Shown here one piece after another: positions 25,867 through 34,631 of a DNA stretch of 64,000 nt. The stretch is from Actinomycetales bacterium (GTDB lineage: Bacteria; Actinomycetota; Actinomycetes; Actinomycetales; Dermatophilaceae). The notes under the pieces are model-generated. The model was not told the origin of the DNA. It did no database searches and worked only from the letters and a program-made list of their open reading frames with translations. The position numbers and the translations under genes were made by a program. The stretch's first letter is position 1. Every line of letters starts with the position of its first letter. The stretch is from contig JADJVI010000008.1 of NCBI GenBank assembly GCA_016710645.1, positions 26,225 through 90,224 on the forward strand, written 5' to 3'.

Positions 25867-26750
25867 GGGCACCTGACTCGGTCGAGCCCGGGCTGATCAT
25901 CCCGGGGCGCAGCAATGGTCTGCTCGACGTGCCGCGCTGGCGCTTCCTGCTCTCCCTGCTGGTCAAGAAGGAACTGCGGGTTCGCTATCGCGGGAGCGCG
26001 CTCGGTCTGCTGTGGTCTTACGTCAAACCCGGCGTGCAACTCATCGTCTACTACATCGCGATGGGCAAGTTCCTCGGGTTGGAGCGGGGGATCCCCAACT
26101 TCGTCATCTACCTGTTCTCCGGGATGGTCATCGTCAACTTCTTCGGCGAGGTCTTCGGCAACACGACCAAGTCGATCGTCGTCAACGCCGACCTGGTCAA
26201 GAAGATCTACCTTCCCCGTGAGCTCTTTCCGGTAGCCAGCGTGTGGGTGGCGTTCATCCACCTCGTGCCGCAACTGGTCGTCCTCATCATCGCCGCCCTC
26301 ATCTCCGGCTGGCGACCAGGGCTGGTCAATATCGCGGCCATTCTTGGCGCCCTCATCCTCACGGTGCTCTTCGCGCTCGGGCTGGGGCTGATGTTCGGCG
26401 CCTTCAACGTGCTCTTCCGCGATGCCGAGAACTTCGTCGAACTCATCCTCATGATGGCGGCCTGGGTGTCGCCGGTGCTCTACACCTGGTCCCATGTCGC
26501 CTCGGTTCTGCCGGACAGCCTCGACTGGGTCTACAAGCTCTATCCGATCACCCAAGCCGTCGAGCTCAACCATGTGGGCTTCTGGATCCCGACCTCGGCC
26601 GTCCAGGAGCGCTACCCCGACAGCACCGGGCCGCTCATCGACGCGCTGCCGATGTGGGCCGGCGCGGCCTTCGTCATCTCGGTGCTATGGCTGGTCGTCG
26701 GTCAGGCCGTCTTCCGCCGGCTCGAGTCACGGTTCGCTCAGGAGCTGTGA
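25863..26750 (+). CDS. wzm: ABC-2 type polysaccharide export permease (Wzm-like)
   Basis: 295 residues with about six membrane helices and the permease signature RYRGSALGLLWSYVKPGVQL. Pairs with the ATPase that follows to export a lipid-linked polysaccharide, here probably the galactofuranan. The start GTG is formed by the end of a GGTATGCCGTG word and overlaps the GlfT2-like stop (GTGA). A frame running back to 25629 overlaps that gene and is rejected. Confidence 0.9.
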   Translation: MRAPDSVEPGLIIPGRSNGLLDVPRWRFLLSLLVKKELRVRYRGSALGLLWSYVKPGVQLIVYYIAMGKFLGLERGIPNFVIYLFSGMVIVNFFGEVFGNTTKSIVVNADLVKKIYLPRELFPVASVWVAFIHLVPQLVVLIIAALISGWRPGLVNIAAILGALILTVLFALGLGLMFGAFNVLFRDAENFVELILMMAAWVSPVLYTWSHVASVLPDSLDWVYKLYPITQAVELNHVGFWIPTSAVQERYPDSTGPLIDALPMWAGAAFVISVLWLVVGQAVFRRLESRFAQEL

Positions 26751-27484
26751 TGACACGCGCCATTGTCGTCGACCAGGTCGTCAAACAGTTCACGCTGCGG
26801 CACACCTGGTCGATCAAGGAGTACGTCGTCTGGAACCTCACCGGTCGCGGCGGCGAACTCAAGGACACCTTCCTGGCCCTGGACGACGTGAGTCTCACCG
26901 TGGAACAAGGCGAATCGGTGGGCCTGCTCGGGCGCAACGGGTCGGGCAAGTCGACGCTGCTCAAGCTCATCTCGGGCGTGCTGCGCCCAGATCGCGGCCA
27001 GGTCGGCGTGCGCGGGCGAGTGGCCGGTCTCATCGAGGTCGGCGCCGGCTTCCATCCTGACCTCACCGGCCGGGAAAACATCTACCTCAACGGCTCGATC
27101 CTCGGGATGACCGAGCGGGACATCACCGCCCGCCTGGACGAGATCATCGCCTTCAGCGAGATCGAAGGCCGCTTCATCGACAGCGAAGTGAAGTTCTACT
27201 CCTCGGGCATGTTCCTTCGGCTGGCGTTCTCGGTGGCGGCGCACAGCCACCCCGACGTCTTCCTCATCGACGAGATCCTCGCGGTCGGCGACGAACCGTT
27301 CCAGCACAAGTGCCTGGAGCGGATTGCCGAACTGCGCAAGGAGGGCCAGACCCTCGTCATCGTCACCCATGACCTCAACCTGGTCAGCCAGGTCGCCGAA
27401 CGAGGCATCGTCCTGGCCGGCGGCAAGACAGTCTTCGACGGACCGATCGAGGGGGCGGTCGGTCGGCTGCGCGGTGAGGGGTGA
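26750..27484 (+). CDS. wzt: ABC polysaccharide export ATPase (Wzt-like)
   Basis: 244 residues. Walker A GRNGSGKST, Q-loop region, signature YSSGMFLRLAFSV and Walker B VFLIDE are complete. The GLIEVGAGFHPDLTGRENIYLNG stretch is typical of Wzt and teichoic-acid TagH ATPases. It lacks the C-terminal carbohydrate-binding domain of E. coli O9a Wzt, as do mycobacterial Rv3781-type proteins. ATG shares one base with the permease stop. Confidence 0.92.
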   Translation: MTRAIVVDQVVKQFTLRHTWSIKEYVVWNLTGRGGELKDTFLALDDVSLTVEQGESVGLLGRNGSGKSTLLKLISGVLRPDRGQVGVRGRVAGLIEVGAGFHPDLTGRENIYLNGSILGMTERDITARLDEIIAFSEIEGRFIDSEVKFYSSGMFLRLAFSVAAHSHPDVFLIDEILAVGDEPFQHKCLERIAELRKEGQTLVIVTHDLNLVSQVAERGIVLAGGKTVFDGPIEGAVGRLRGEG

Positions 27485-28005
27485 GCGCCCCCCCACCAGG
27501 AGTCGAGAGCGGACCGCCGGGGTGGCTCCTGCGGGTCATCCAGGACCAGCGCATTGCTTTCTTGGTGGTCGGGCTGGTCAACACGGCGATCGGTTTCGTC
27601 GCCTTCTTCGGCTTCGACGACCTCTTCACGGCATACCGGCCCGGGTTCTTGGATCGGTTCGGGGCGGTGGGATCGGACGCCAATGCCGTCGCCCACAACA
27701 CCCTGGTGCTGGCCTGCTCGCATGTGGTGACGGTCGTGTGCGCCTTCGTCCTCTATCGCACGCTGGTCTTCCGCGTGCGCGGACACCTCTGGCGCGACTT
27801 GGCCCGGTTCGAGAGCGTCTACCTCACCTCGATCGCTCTCAACTGGCTGGCGCTCAACCCCCTGGTCATCTGGCTGGGCCTCAGCCCCAAGGTCGCGCAG
27901 ACGCTCATCGTCGTGTTCCAGGCGTTCTTCTCCTGGTTTGCCCACAAGCACTTTTCGTTCCGGCGCAAGCCGGTTGAGCCACCCGTCGATGGGAGCCCCT
28001 CGTGA
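27481..28005 (+). CDS. GtrA-family membrane protein
   Basis: 174 residues, four predicted helices (around 25-45, 75-95, 110-130, 140-160). FLVVGLVNTAIGFVAFFGF and the C-terminal SWFAHKHFSFRRK match GtrA, a family tied to transfer of polyprenyl-phosphate sugars. Overlaps genes on both sides by GTGA, so it belongs to the export operon and may supply a lipid-linked sugar for decorating the polymer. Confidence 0.85.
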   Translation: MSAPPPGVESGPPGWLLRVIQDQRIAFLVVGLVNTAIGFVAFFGFDDLFTAYRPGFLDRFGAVGSDANAVAHNTLVLACSHVVTVVCAFVLYRTLVFRVRGHLWRDLARFESVYLTSIALNWLALNPLVIWLGLSPKVAQTLIVVFQAFFSWFAHKHFSFRRKPVEPPVDGSPS

Positions 28006-28844
28006 GTCACCCCCGGGTGTCGGTCGTCATTCCGTCCTTCCAGAACGCTGCCTTCATCGAGGCCACCGTCGAGTCGGTGCTGGCTCAGACGTTCACCGAC
28101 TTCGAGCTCATCGTCGCCGACCACGGATCGACCGACGGCACCTGGGAGCGGCTGGCGCGCTTCGCCGACGAGGACCGGGTGACCCTCGTGCAGACGCCGC
28201 CGGGCGGGGGAGCCCCGGCCAACTGGCAGGCCGTCACGGCCCGGGCCCGCGGGGAGTTCGTCAAGCTGGTCTGTGGTGACGACCTCATCTATCCCACCTG
28301 CCTGCGCGAGCAGGTCGATGCCATGGACGCCCACCCCGGTGTGGTGCTCGTCGCCGGCCGGCGCGACCTCATCGACGCCGCGGGTGCGGTCGTCGTGGGC
28401 GGACGGGGGATGTCGCGGATCTCCGGGCTCCACGAGGGGCGCGCGGCGATTCGGCGGACGGTCCGAATGGGCACCAACATCTTCGGTGAGCCCGCGACTG
28501 TGCTCTTCCGCCGCCGCGACCTGGAGGCGGTCGGCGGGTGGTGGTCGGACTACCCCTACGTCATCGACGAAGCCACCTACGCCCTGGTCCTGCTGCGGGG
28601 AGACCTGTATGCCGTGGACCGCAGCATCGCGGCCTTCCGCATCTCCGACGGGCAGTGGAGCGTCGACTTGGCCGCCGAGCAGGCCGCCCAGGTCATCGGG
28701 TTCCATGATGCACTGGCAGCCCGTGCCCCCGGCCTGCTCAGCCGTCGTGACCTCGCCATGGGCGCCGCCATGGCTCGCGGGCTCGGGGTGGCCCGTCGGC
28801 TCACCTACCTCGCGTTGCGCCGCCGGATGAGCGCCAGCGATTGA
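28002..28844 (+). CDS. GT2 family glycosyltransferase
   Basis: 280 residues. RVSVVIPSFQNAAFIEATVESVLAQTF opens a GT-A fold; VADHGSTDGT binds nucleotide and CGDDLIYP is the metal motif. Last gene of the overlapping run glf to here; probably adds a side sugar to the exported polymer. No membrane segment. Confidence 0.85.
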   Translation: MSHPRVSVVIPSFQNAAFIEATVESVLAQTFTDFELIVADHGSTDGTWERLARFADEDRVTLVQTPPGGGAPANWQAVTARARGEFVKLVCGDDLIYPTCLREQVDAMDAHPGVVLVAGRRDLIDAAGAVVVGGRGMSRISGLHEGRAAIRRTVRMGTNIFGEPATVLFRRRDLEAVGGWWSDYPYVIDEATYALVLLRGDLYAVDRSIAAFRISDGQWSVDLAAEQAAQVIGFHDALAARAPGLLSRRDLAMGAAMARGLGVARRLTYLALRRRMSASD

Positions 28845-28935
28845 GCACCACCGCATAGCGCGGTCTGCGGTGAGACTGGCCGCCACCAAGGTGAGGCGGG
28901 TCATGGGACCCGGCCGGACGGCATACCCAGGGCAC

Positions 28936-28941
28936 TAGAGT
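28936..28941 (+). promoter_or_regulatory. -10 box of the CoA-transferase genes
   Basis: TAGAGT lies 7 bases before the ATG at 28949; a GGCATACC word is 18 bases upstream. Suggests a leaderless mRNA. Confidence 0.5.
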
Positions 28942-28948
28942 CGGAAGC

Positions 28949-29722
28949 ATGGACAAAGTCGTCTCTTCCGCTGCCGAGGCCATCGCCGGTATCTCCTCGG
29001 GCATGTCCCTCGCCGTCGGAGGCTTCGGTCTCTGCGGCATTCCCTCGGTCCTCATCCAGGCGTTGCACGACTCCGGGGTCGACCAGCTCGAAGTCATCTC
29101 CAACAACTGCGGAGTCGACGACTGGGGTCTGGGAATCCTCTTGATGGACAAGCGGATTCGCCGGATGGTCTCGTCCTACGTCGGAGAGAACAAGGAGTTC
29201 GCTCGGCAGTACCTCCACGGCGAGCTGGAGGTCGAGCTCACCCCGCAGGGCACCTTGGCCGAACGGATGCGGGCTGGCGGCGCCGGGATCCCCGCGTTCT
29301 ACACGATGACCGGAGTTGGCACCCAGGTCGCCGAGGGCGGGATGCCGTGGAAGTACCACGCCGACGGCACCGTCGATGTCTCCTCGCCCAAGAAGGAGAC
29401 CCGCGAGTTCGAGTGGATGGGGCGGCCGCGGGAGTTCGTCTTGGAGAAGGCGATCGTCGCCGACTACGCCTTGGTGCGCGCCGCGATCGGTGACCGGCAC
29501 GGCAACCTCGTCTTCAACGAGTCGGCCCGCAACTTCAACCCGCTGGCCGCCATGGCCGGGCGGGTCACCATCGCCGAGGTCGAGAAGCTCGTCGAACCCG
29601 GCGAGATCCCCCCCGACCAGGTGCACCTGCCCGGGATCTATGTCCAGAGGGTCGTGCCGCTGACCCCCGAGCAGGCGACCACCAAGCGCATCGAGCGCCG
29701 CACCGTGACCAAGGAGGCCTGA
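28949..29722 (+). CDS. scoA: 3-oxoacid CoA-transferase subunit A
   Basis: 257 residues. Alpha subunit of succinyl-CoA:3-ketoacid CoA-transferase, which activates acetoacetate using succinyl-CoA. GMSLAVGGFGLCGIPSVLI, SNNCGVDDWGLG and GGMPWKYHADG with the C-terminal half are family motifs. Followed after 3 bases by subunit B. Confidence 0.93.
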   Translation: MDKVVSSAAEAIAGISSGMSLAVGGFGLCGIPSVLIQALHDSGVDQLEVISNNCGVDDWGLGILLMDKRIRRMVSSYVGENKEFARQYLHGELEVELTPQGTLAERMRAGGAGIPAFYTMTGVGTQVAEGGMPWKYHADGTVDVSSPKKETREFEWMGRPREFVLEKAIVADYALVRAAIGDRHGNLVFNESARNFNPLAAMAGRVTIAEVEKLVEPGEIPPDQVHLPGIYVQRVVPLTPEQATTKRIERRTVTKEA

Positions 29723-29725
29723 GCC

Positions 29726-30364
29726 ATGGCTCTCACCCGCGAAGAGATGGCCGCACGCGCCGCGAAGGAACTGTCCGACGGCGCCTACGTCAACCTCGGC
29801 ATCGGCCTGCCGACGCTCGTGCCCAACTACGTCGACGACGACGTCGAGATCGTCCTGCAGTCCGAGAACGGCATCCTCGGTGTCGGCGCCTATCCCTCCG
29901 AGGCCGAGGTCGACCCCGACCTCATCAACGCCGGCAAGGAGACGGTCACGGTGCGCCGAGGCGCGTCGTTCTTCGACTCGGCGACAAGCTTCGGGATGAT
30001 CCGCGGCGGCAAGGTCGACGCGGCCATCCTCGGGGCCATGCAGGTGTCCGAACGCGGCGACATCGCCAACTGGATGATCCCCGGCAAGATGGTCAAGGGG
30101 ATGGGTGGCGCGATGGACCTCGTCCACGGCGCCAAACACGTCATCGTCCTCATGGAGCATGTCGCCAAAGACGGCACCTACAAGATCGTCAAGGAGTGCT
30201 CGCTGCCCTACACCGGCAAGGGCGTCGTCCAGCGGATCATCACCGACCTCGCCGTCATGGACATCACCGACGACGGATTGGTTCTGCGTGAGCTCGCACC
30301 CGGGGTCACGGTCGAGGACATCAAAGCCGCGACCGAGCCCGACTTCCGGGTCGAACTCGACTGA
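29726..30364 (+). CDS. scoB: 3-oxoacid CoA-transferase subunit B
   Basis: 212 residues. VNLGIGLPTLVPNYV and QSENGILGVG carry the catalytic glutamate that forms the enzyme-CoA thioester; GGKVDAAILGAMQVSERGDIANWMIP is diagnostic. Works as a heteromer with ScoA in ketone-body or acetoacetate use. Confidence 0.94.
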   Translation: MALTREEMAARAAKELSDGAYVNLGIGLPTLVPNYVDDDVEIVLQSENGILGVGAYPSEAEVDPDLINAGKETVTVRRGASFFDSATSFGMIRGGKVDAAILGAMQVSERGDIANWMIPGKMVKGMGGAMDLVHGAKHVIVLMEHVAKDGTYKIVKECSLPYTGKGVVQRIITDLAVMDITDDGLVLRELAPGVTVEDIKAATEPDFRVELD

Positions 30365-30373
30365 GCGGCAACG

Positions 30374-31102
30374 CTATTCGGTCACGCGCTCCTCGGTGAG
30401 ATCCACAGTGACCCGCTCAGCGGCCAGGCGATCGGTCTGGTCGCCGAGCGCGTTGCGCAGGAGCACGATCGACCCGCCCCCTGCCCACGTTGCGAGGGTG
30501 CCGGCCAGGAACGGCTCGAGCGCGTCGGAAACCCGCACCCGGGCGCCGGTCGGCAGCTCTTGCAGATTCACCAGCTCGACCAGATGTCGGTATGCCGTGT
30601 GCTCACCTCCGTGCGCCCAGCCCGGATCGTCGGGCTCCAGCTCATCAAGGGCGACGAAATCGTCCGGGTAGGAAGCGATCTCGGCGGCTTCGTCGACGGC
30701 ACCCGCCGGAGTGTCCGGGTTGGATCGAGCCAAGGCTGCGAGGGTGACGAGCACGGCATACCGGCCGTCCTGGACAACCGCTGCGGCGAGAACGGGATCG
30801 TCAGTGACCACCACGTCGGCCCTAGCGGCGGCCGCGCCGGTGACGAGGCAGGCACCGGTCGACCAGGTCGCCAGCGCCCAGTAGAGGGCTCGCCAGTGGG
30901 CGGGAAGGGCGAGCCCGACCGTGCTGCGCGGCGACACGTCGGCGTCCTCGACCAGCAGCGCAGCCGCCTTGGCGGTCCAGGTGGCGAGAACCCGGGCCGA
31001 GAGTTCGATGCGTTCTCCGGTGCCATCGTCGTAACAGGTGGCCCGCGGGGCCGTCGCGTCGGCACGACGCAGCGTCGCGAGCACCTGGTGGGGGAGGGTC
31101 AT
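30374..31102 (-). CDS. TIGR03089 family protein
   Basis: 242 residues, resembling the N-terminal part of AMP-forming acyl-CoA ligases (VGLALPAHWRALYWALATWSTGACLV) but too short to hold the full catalytic core. The family is actinobacterial and found near rml/LCP genes (Rv3268). Function unknown. TAGGCT 6 bases before the ATG on the minus strand suggests leaderless transcription. Converges with scoB with only 9 bases between stops. Confidence 0.82.
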   Translation of the reverse strand: MTLPHQVLATLRRADATAPRATCYDDGTGERIELSARVLATWTAKAAALLVEDADVSPRSTVGLALPAHWRALYWALATWSTGACLVTGAAAARADVVVTDDPVLAAAVVQDGRYAVLVTLAALARSNPDTPAGAVDEAAEIASYPDDFVALDELEPDDPGWAHGGEHTAYRHLVELVNLQELPTGARVRVSDALEPFLAGTLATWAGGGSIVLLRNALGDQTDRLAAERVTVDLTEERVTE

Positions 31103-31108
31103 ACCGGC

Positions 31109-31118
31109 AGCCTAAGGT
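31109..31118. promoter_or_regulatory. Overlapping divergent -10 boxes of TIGR03089 gene and alkA-like gene
   Basis: Minus-strand TAGGCT (31109-31114) sits 6 bases from the ATG at 31102; plus-strand TAAGGT (31113-31118) sits 7 bases from GTG 31126. They share bases 31113-31114. Same geometry as accD/birA. Confidence 0.5.
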
Positions 31119-31125
31119 GGGCGCC

Positions 31126-32064
31126 GTGACCGGCGTGGGCGAGGGCAGCGAGCGCACCTGGCGCACGCCGCGTCCGCTGCAGCTCGGAGCGGTGCTAGCG
31201 GTGTTCCGGCGCGGGCCCGGCGACCGCGCGTATCACTCCGGCGCGGATGGGTCGGTCATCCGGTGCGTCCGGACGCCCGCGGGACCGGCCAGCGTGCGGC
31301 TGCTGGCGACCCCACGGCATACCGAGGTGTCAGCCACGGCATGGGGGCCGGGAGCCACGTGGGCGCTTGAGTACGCGCCCGACTGGGTGGGCGACGGTGA
31401 CGACCCAAGCGGTTTCGAGCCTCGGCATCCGGCCGTCGCGCAGGCACTGCGCCGCTTCCCTGGGTGGCGAGTGCCCCGCAGTCGGCTGGTGCTCGATGCG
31501 CTGGTGCCGGCGATCATCGAGCAGAAGGTGACCGGGCAGGAAGCCTTCCGCGGCTACACGGCCTTGGTGCGTCGGTTCGGTGAGGTCGCGCCCGGTCCCC
31601 CTGGGGAGGCGGGGATGCTCGTACCACCGGATGCGGACGGCTGGCGACGCATCCCGTCATGGGAGTTCCTCAGTGCCCCAGTCGATTTCGCGCGAGCAGA
31701 CACCATCCAGCGAGTATGCCGGGTGGCCGAGAGCCTGGGTCGGCTGGCTGCCGTACCGGGTCCGGACGCGCGGGCCCGGCTGCAGACGGTGCCGGGGGTC
31801 GGGCGGTGGACGGCCGCCGAGGTGGCGCAACGGGCCCTCGGCGACGCCGACGCGGTGAGCTTCGGCGACTATCACGTCGCCAAGAACATCGGCTGGGCGC
31901 TCACCGGCACCGAGGTCGACGACGACGGCCTGGAAGAGTTGTTGCAGACGTATGCCGGGCACCGGTTCCGGGTGCAGCGCCTCCTGGAACTCGGGGGCTT
32001 CTCCCGGCCCCGGCGTGGCGCCCGGATGGCGCCCCGCACCCACCTTCCGACCCGTCGCGGCTGA
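31126..32064 (+). CDS. DNA-3-methyladenine glycosylase II-like (HhH-GPD)
   Basis: 312 residues. Removes alkylated bases by analogy with AlkA. The helix-hairpin-helix LQTVPGVGRWTAAEVA and the catalytic aspartate in SFGDYHVAKN are present; IIEQKVTGQEAFRGY is also typical. GTG 31126 fits the -10 spacing better than GTG 31117, which lies inside the hexamer. Converges with fbiB across a hairpin. Confidence 0.86.
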   Translation: MTGVGEGSERTWRTPRPLQLGAVLAVFRRGPGDRAYHSGADGSVIRCVRTPAGPASVRLLATPRHTEVSATAWGPGATWALEYAPDWVGDGDDPSGFEPRHPAVAQALRRFPGWRVPRSRLVLDALVPAIIEQKVTGQEAFRGYTALVRRFGEVAPGPPGEAGMLVPPDADGWRRIPSWEFLSAPVDFARADTIQRVCRVAESLGRLAAVPGPDARARLQTVPGVGRWTAAEVAQRALGDADAVSFGDYHVAKNIGWALTGTEVDDDGLEELLQTYAGHRFRVQRLLELGGFSRPRRGARMAPRTHLPTRRG

Positions 32065-32087
32065 CCCGCCACGTCGCCGCGTCCCGG

Positions 32088-32117
32088 CGTCCCCGTTCGG
32101 CGAGGCCCCCGGGGACG
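32088..32117. terminator. Hairpin between convergent alkA-like gene and fbiB
   Basis: CGTCCCCG and CGGGGACG form 8-bp arms with a 14-base loop in the 66-bp convergent gap. Could serve both strands. No U-tract on either side, so termination is only inferred. Confidence 0.4.
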
Positions 32118-32130
32118 GCCGAGAGGCTTG

Positions 32131-33249
32131 TCAGCCCAATCCGGTGGCGTCGGTCAGGCGGACGCGGACGGTTTGGGCGTCCACCTCGACGGTATGCCGC
32201 ACGCCCTCGCCGGTCAGCGCGGCGACCAACCGAGCCCCGACCATGCCAACGGTCAGCAGGTCAGGGCCGGTGACGACGAGATCGGTGGATCCCACGTCGA
32301 CGCCCATGTCGACCGCTCCGTCGACGCCCTGATCGGGGCCGCGACGCTCAGGGTGCACCGGGGGGACCTCGGCCAGTGCGACAGCGACCGCCCGATCCAC
32401 TTGCGCCGCAATGGGTTCCGGTCCCACTGGGCGGATCCCGACGCGCTCTGCCAGCGGGGTGCCCGGCTCGACCCCGAGTGCCGCGCGGACCGCTTCCTGG
32501 CTGCCGAGAGCGAACCAGTCGCCCGCATCGGACGTGCGGACGAGGTCGCCCGCACCGTCCGACTCTGGGCGCGCAGCGTCGGGCCCCCCAGCCGTGAGAT
32601 CGGCCAGGCCGCGCACCAGCGCTGCTGGGGTCCGCTCCACCTTGCCCTTGACCAGGTCGGCGGCGGCAGCGATCTCGTCGGCCAGGGCCCTGGTCGTCAC
32701 CTGCAGAACCAAACCATCGGCGTCCGGCAGTCCGCGCAGGTCGTCGACCACCCGCACGCCGGCGGACCCGAGCGCGAAGTCCACCACGCCGACCCGCCAA
32801 GGCCGGCCGGCCGTGTCGGACAAGATCACTCCGAGAGCCGACACACCGGTGCGGGAGCTCAGCGCCGAACGCAGCGCACGGCATACCTCGTCGGGGTCGT
32901 GGGGGAGCAGCAACAGGACGTCGCGCCCACCGGTGTTGGAGGCGTCGACGCCGGCGGCCGCCATGACCGGCCCCGCCTTGGCGCGGACCACCCGCGTGAA
33001 GCCATCCCCGCTGGTGCGCTCCGCGACGACGGCCACCGTCTGGCTCGCGACGGTTCCGGTCTTGTCGGTGGCGCCGACCTGCAGGCCCCCCGCTTTGGAC
33101 ACCACCTTGCTGGAGACGACGAGAATGTCCCCCTCCCGCAAGGTCTCGCCCGATCGCGAGAGGGCCGCCAGGAGCAGCTCGGCGAGGTCGTCCCCCTCGG
33201 CGACTTCAGGTATGCCGGCCAGGCCGACGATCTCCAGCCGCGCGCTCAT
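32131..33249 (-). CDS. fbiB: Coenzyme F420-0:L-glutamate ligase (FbiB N-domain type)
   Basis: 372 residues. The first ~245 residues form the CofE ligase that adds glutamates to F420-0: LEIVGLAGIPEVAEGDDLAELL, ILVVSSKVVSKAGG, LPHDPDEVCRALRSALSS, VILSDTAGRPWRVGVVDFALG. Mycobacterial FbiB (~450 residues) carries a C-terminal FMN nitroreductase-like domain that reduces dehydro-F420-0; here the last ~120 residues are short and show no such fold. That reductase is therefore likely encoded elsewhere. Overlaps fbiA by 4 bases. Confidence 0.9.
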   Translation of the reverse strand: MSARLEIVGLAGIPEVAEGDDLAELLLAALSRSGETLREGDILVVSSKVVSKAGGLQVGATDKTGTVASQTVAVVAERTSGDGFTRVVRAKAGPVMAAAGVDASNTGGRDVLLLLPHDPDEVCRALRSALSSRTGVSALGVILSDTAGRPWRVGVVDFALGSAGVRVVDDLRGLPDADGLVLQVTTRALADEIAAAADLVKGKVERTPAALVRGLADLTAGGPDAARPESDGAGDLVRTSDAGDWFALGSQEAVRAALGVEPGTPLAERVGIRPVGPEPIAAQVDRAVAVALAEVPPVHPERRGPDQGVDGAVDMGVDVGSTDLVVTGPDLLTVGMVGARLVAALTGEGVRHTVEVDAQTVRVRLTDATGLG

Positions 33250-34223
33250 CGGCGGCGTAGTTCCAGTCCGAGCCCGAGGGCCGCGCCCGCGAGGTCGGCC
33301 GCCGAGTCCAGGTCGCGCATGAGCAGGGGGCGACGGCGAACGTGCACTCCGGCGGGAGCCTCGCCGACCTCATCCAAGGAGTCGTCGACCAACCAGCCGG
33401 TGAGGAAGTCGGCATACAGGCCGGCGACGGCTGCACTGGAGGTTTCGACCCCGATGGCGCGCAGACAAGCGTCGGCGTGCCCACGCAGCGGGCGGCCGCC
33501 GACCAAGGGCGATACCCCGATGACTGGTGCCTGGGTGCCGCGCAGAGCGTCTCGGACTCCGGGGACGCCGAGGATGATGCCGACCGAGACGACGGGGTTG
33601 CTCGGGGGCAGCAGGACGACGTCAGCCTTGCGGATGGCGTCGAGGACGCCTGGTGCCGCGGTCGCGCGTTCCATGCCGACGACGAGGAAGCGTTGAGCCG
33701 GTACGGCTGCCCGCATTCGCACCCACCACTCCTGGAAATGGACCGCGCGGGGGCCTTCGCCCTCGTCGACGACGACGTGGGTCTCCACCGGAGTGTCGGT
33801 CATCGGCAGCAAAGTGATGCCGCCGTCGGGCAGGCCCCAGCGGTCGGCCAGGCGGGCTGTCACCTCGCTGAGCGTGTGTCCCTGCCCTAGCCAGAGCGAG
33901 CGGGCGATGTGCGTGCCCAGGTCTCGGTCCCCGAGCCCGAACCACTGTGGTTGCACGCCGAGTGCGGCCAGTTCGGTCTGCACGGCTGCGGTGTCGTCGG
34001 CCCGACCCCAGCCTTGTCCTTCGTGGACCCCGCCGCCCAGGGTGTAGAGCAGCGTGTCGAGGTCGGGACACACGCGCAAGCCGAAGAGGGTGATGTCGTC
34101 GCCGGTATTGCCGATGACTGTCAGAGTCGTGTCGGCCAGGTCGGAGGTGCGGGCCAGATGGGTCGTGAGACCCCGCAAGAAGCGGGCGCCTCCCACGCCA
34201 CCAGACAGGGCGGTCACATGCAT
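33246..34223 (-). CDS. fbiA: 2-phospho-L-lactate/phosphoenolpyruvyl transferase
   Basis: 325 residues, CofD family. Joins the deazaflavin FO to the activated phospho-lactate or phosphoenolpyruvate moiety in F420 synthesis. MHVTALSGGVGGARFLRGL, GNTGDDITLFGLRVCPDLDTLLYTLGG and LPPSNPVVSVGIIL are the nucleotide and FO-binding motifs. CAGACT 6 bases before the ATG hints at a leaderless start. Gives the LLM oxidoreductase in this window its likely cofactor. Confidence 0.95.
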   Translation of the reverse strand: MHVTALSGGVGGARFLRGLTTHLARTSDLADTTLTVIGNTGDDITLFGLRVCPDLDTLLYTLGGGVHEGQGWGRADDTAAVQTELAALGVQPQWFGLGDRDLGTHIARSLWLGQGHTLSEVTARLADRWGLPDGGITLLPMTDTPVETHVVVDEGEGPRAVHFQEWWVRMRAAVPAQRFLVVGMERATAAPGVLDAIRKADVVLLPPSNPVVSVGIILGVPGVRDALRGTQAPVIGVSPLVGGRPLRGHADACLRAIGVETSSAAVAGLYADFLTGWLVDDSLDEVGEAPAGVHVRRRPLLMRDLDSAADLAGAALGLGLELRRR

Positions 34224-34631
34224 GGATGCAGTCTGTCAGGCGTTCGGGAGCCCTTGTTGTACAAGCCTTTCCCGTCGGGGGACGGTTCCGTCGACCAGTC
34301 GGCGAGCCCGATCGCGTCCACACCGGGACGTGCCGCTGGAGCTCGACGGAGCCCTACGGAGACCGCCGGCCGATCGGGGGCGGACCTGTCGCGGGGCCGC
34401 GACACGCCCGGGATGCACGTAACTGGCGCGAATATCAGATCTCGGCTTGACGAAACGGGTATGACACGCGTGTAATTCCAGTGTTGTCGTTCGCACTGGC
34501 GACCGTGCGACGGGTGGCCTGCAGGCTCTAGAGGGCTTGGCATGGTGGCGATCTCGTCGGCTGCGGCCTGGGACCTGACCGGCAGCGGATGTCCGGAGGG
34601 GTGCATGCCAACGATGGGTCGAGGAGGCGAC
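34224..34631. promoter_or_regulatory. 408-bp divergent regulatory region fbiA/whiB
   Basis: The longest gene-free stretch. It contains a good plus-strand promoter (TTGACG 34447-34452, 18-base spacer, TGTAAT 34471-34476) and, at the expected transcript start, the inverted repeat CCAGTG (34478-34483) and CACTGG (34494-34499). Small open frames here lack family features. The leader to the whiB ATG is about 150 bases. The AT-richer part around 34425-34480 stands out from the surroundings. Confidence 0.65.
34478..34499. promoter_or_regulatory. Inverted repeat at the whiB transcript start
   Basis: CCAGTG-N10-CACTGG, perfect 6-bp arms two bases after the -10 box. Position fits an operator for a dimeric repressor or a 5' hairpin. 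Which protein binds is unknown. Confidence 0.45.

Noticed and set aside
34224..34541. Possible small gene or tRNA in the fbiA/whiB gap
   Set aside because: No cloverleaf or CCA end found, and the short frames have no ribosome site or family motif.
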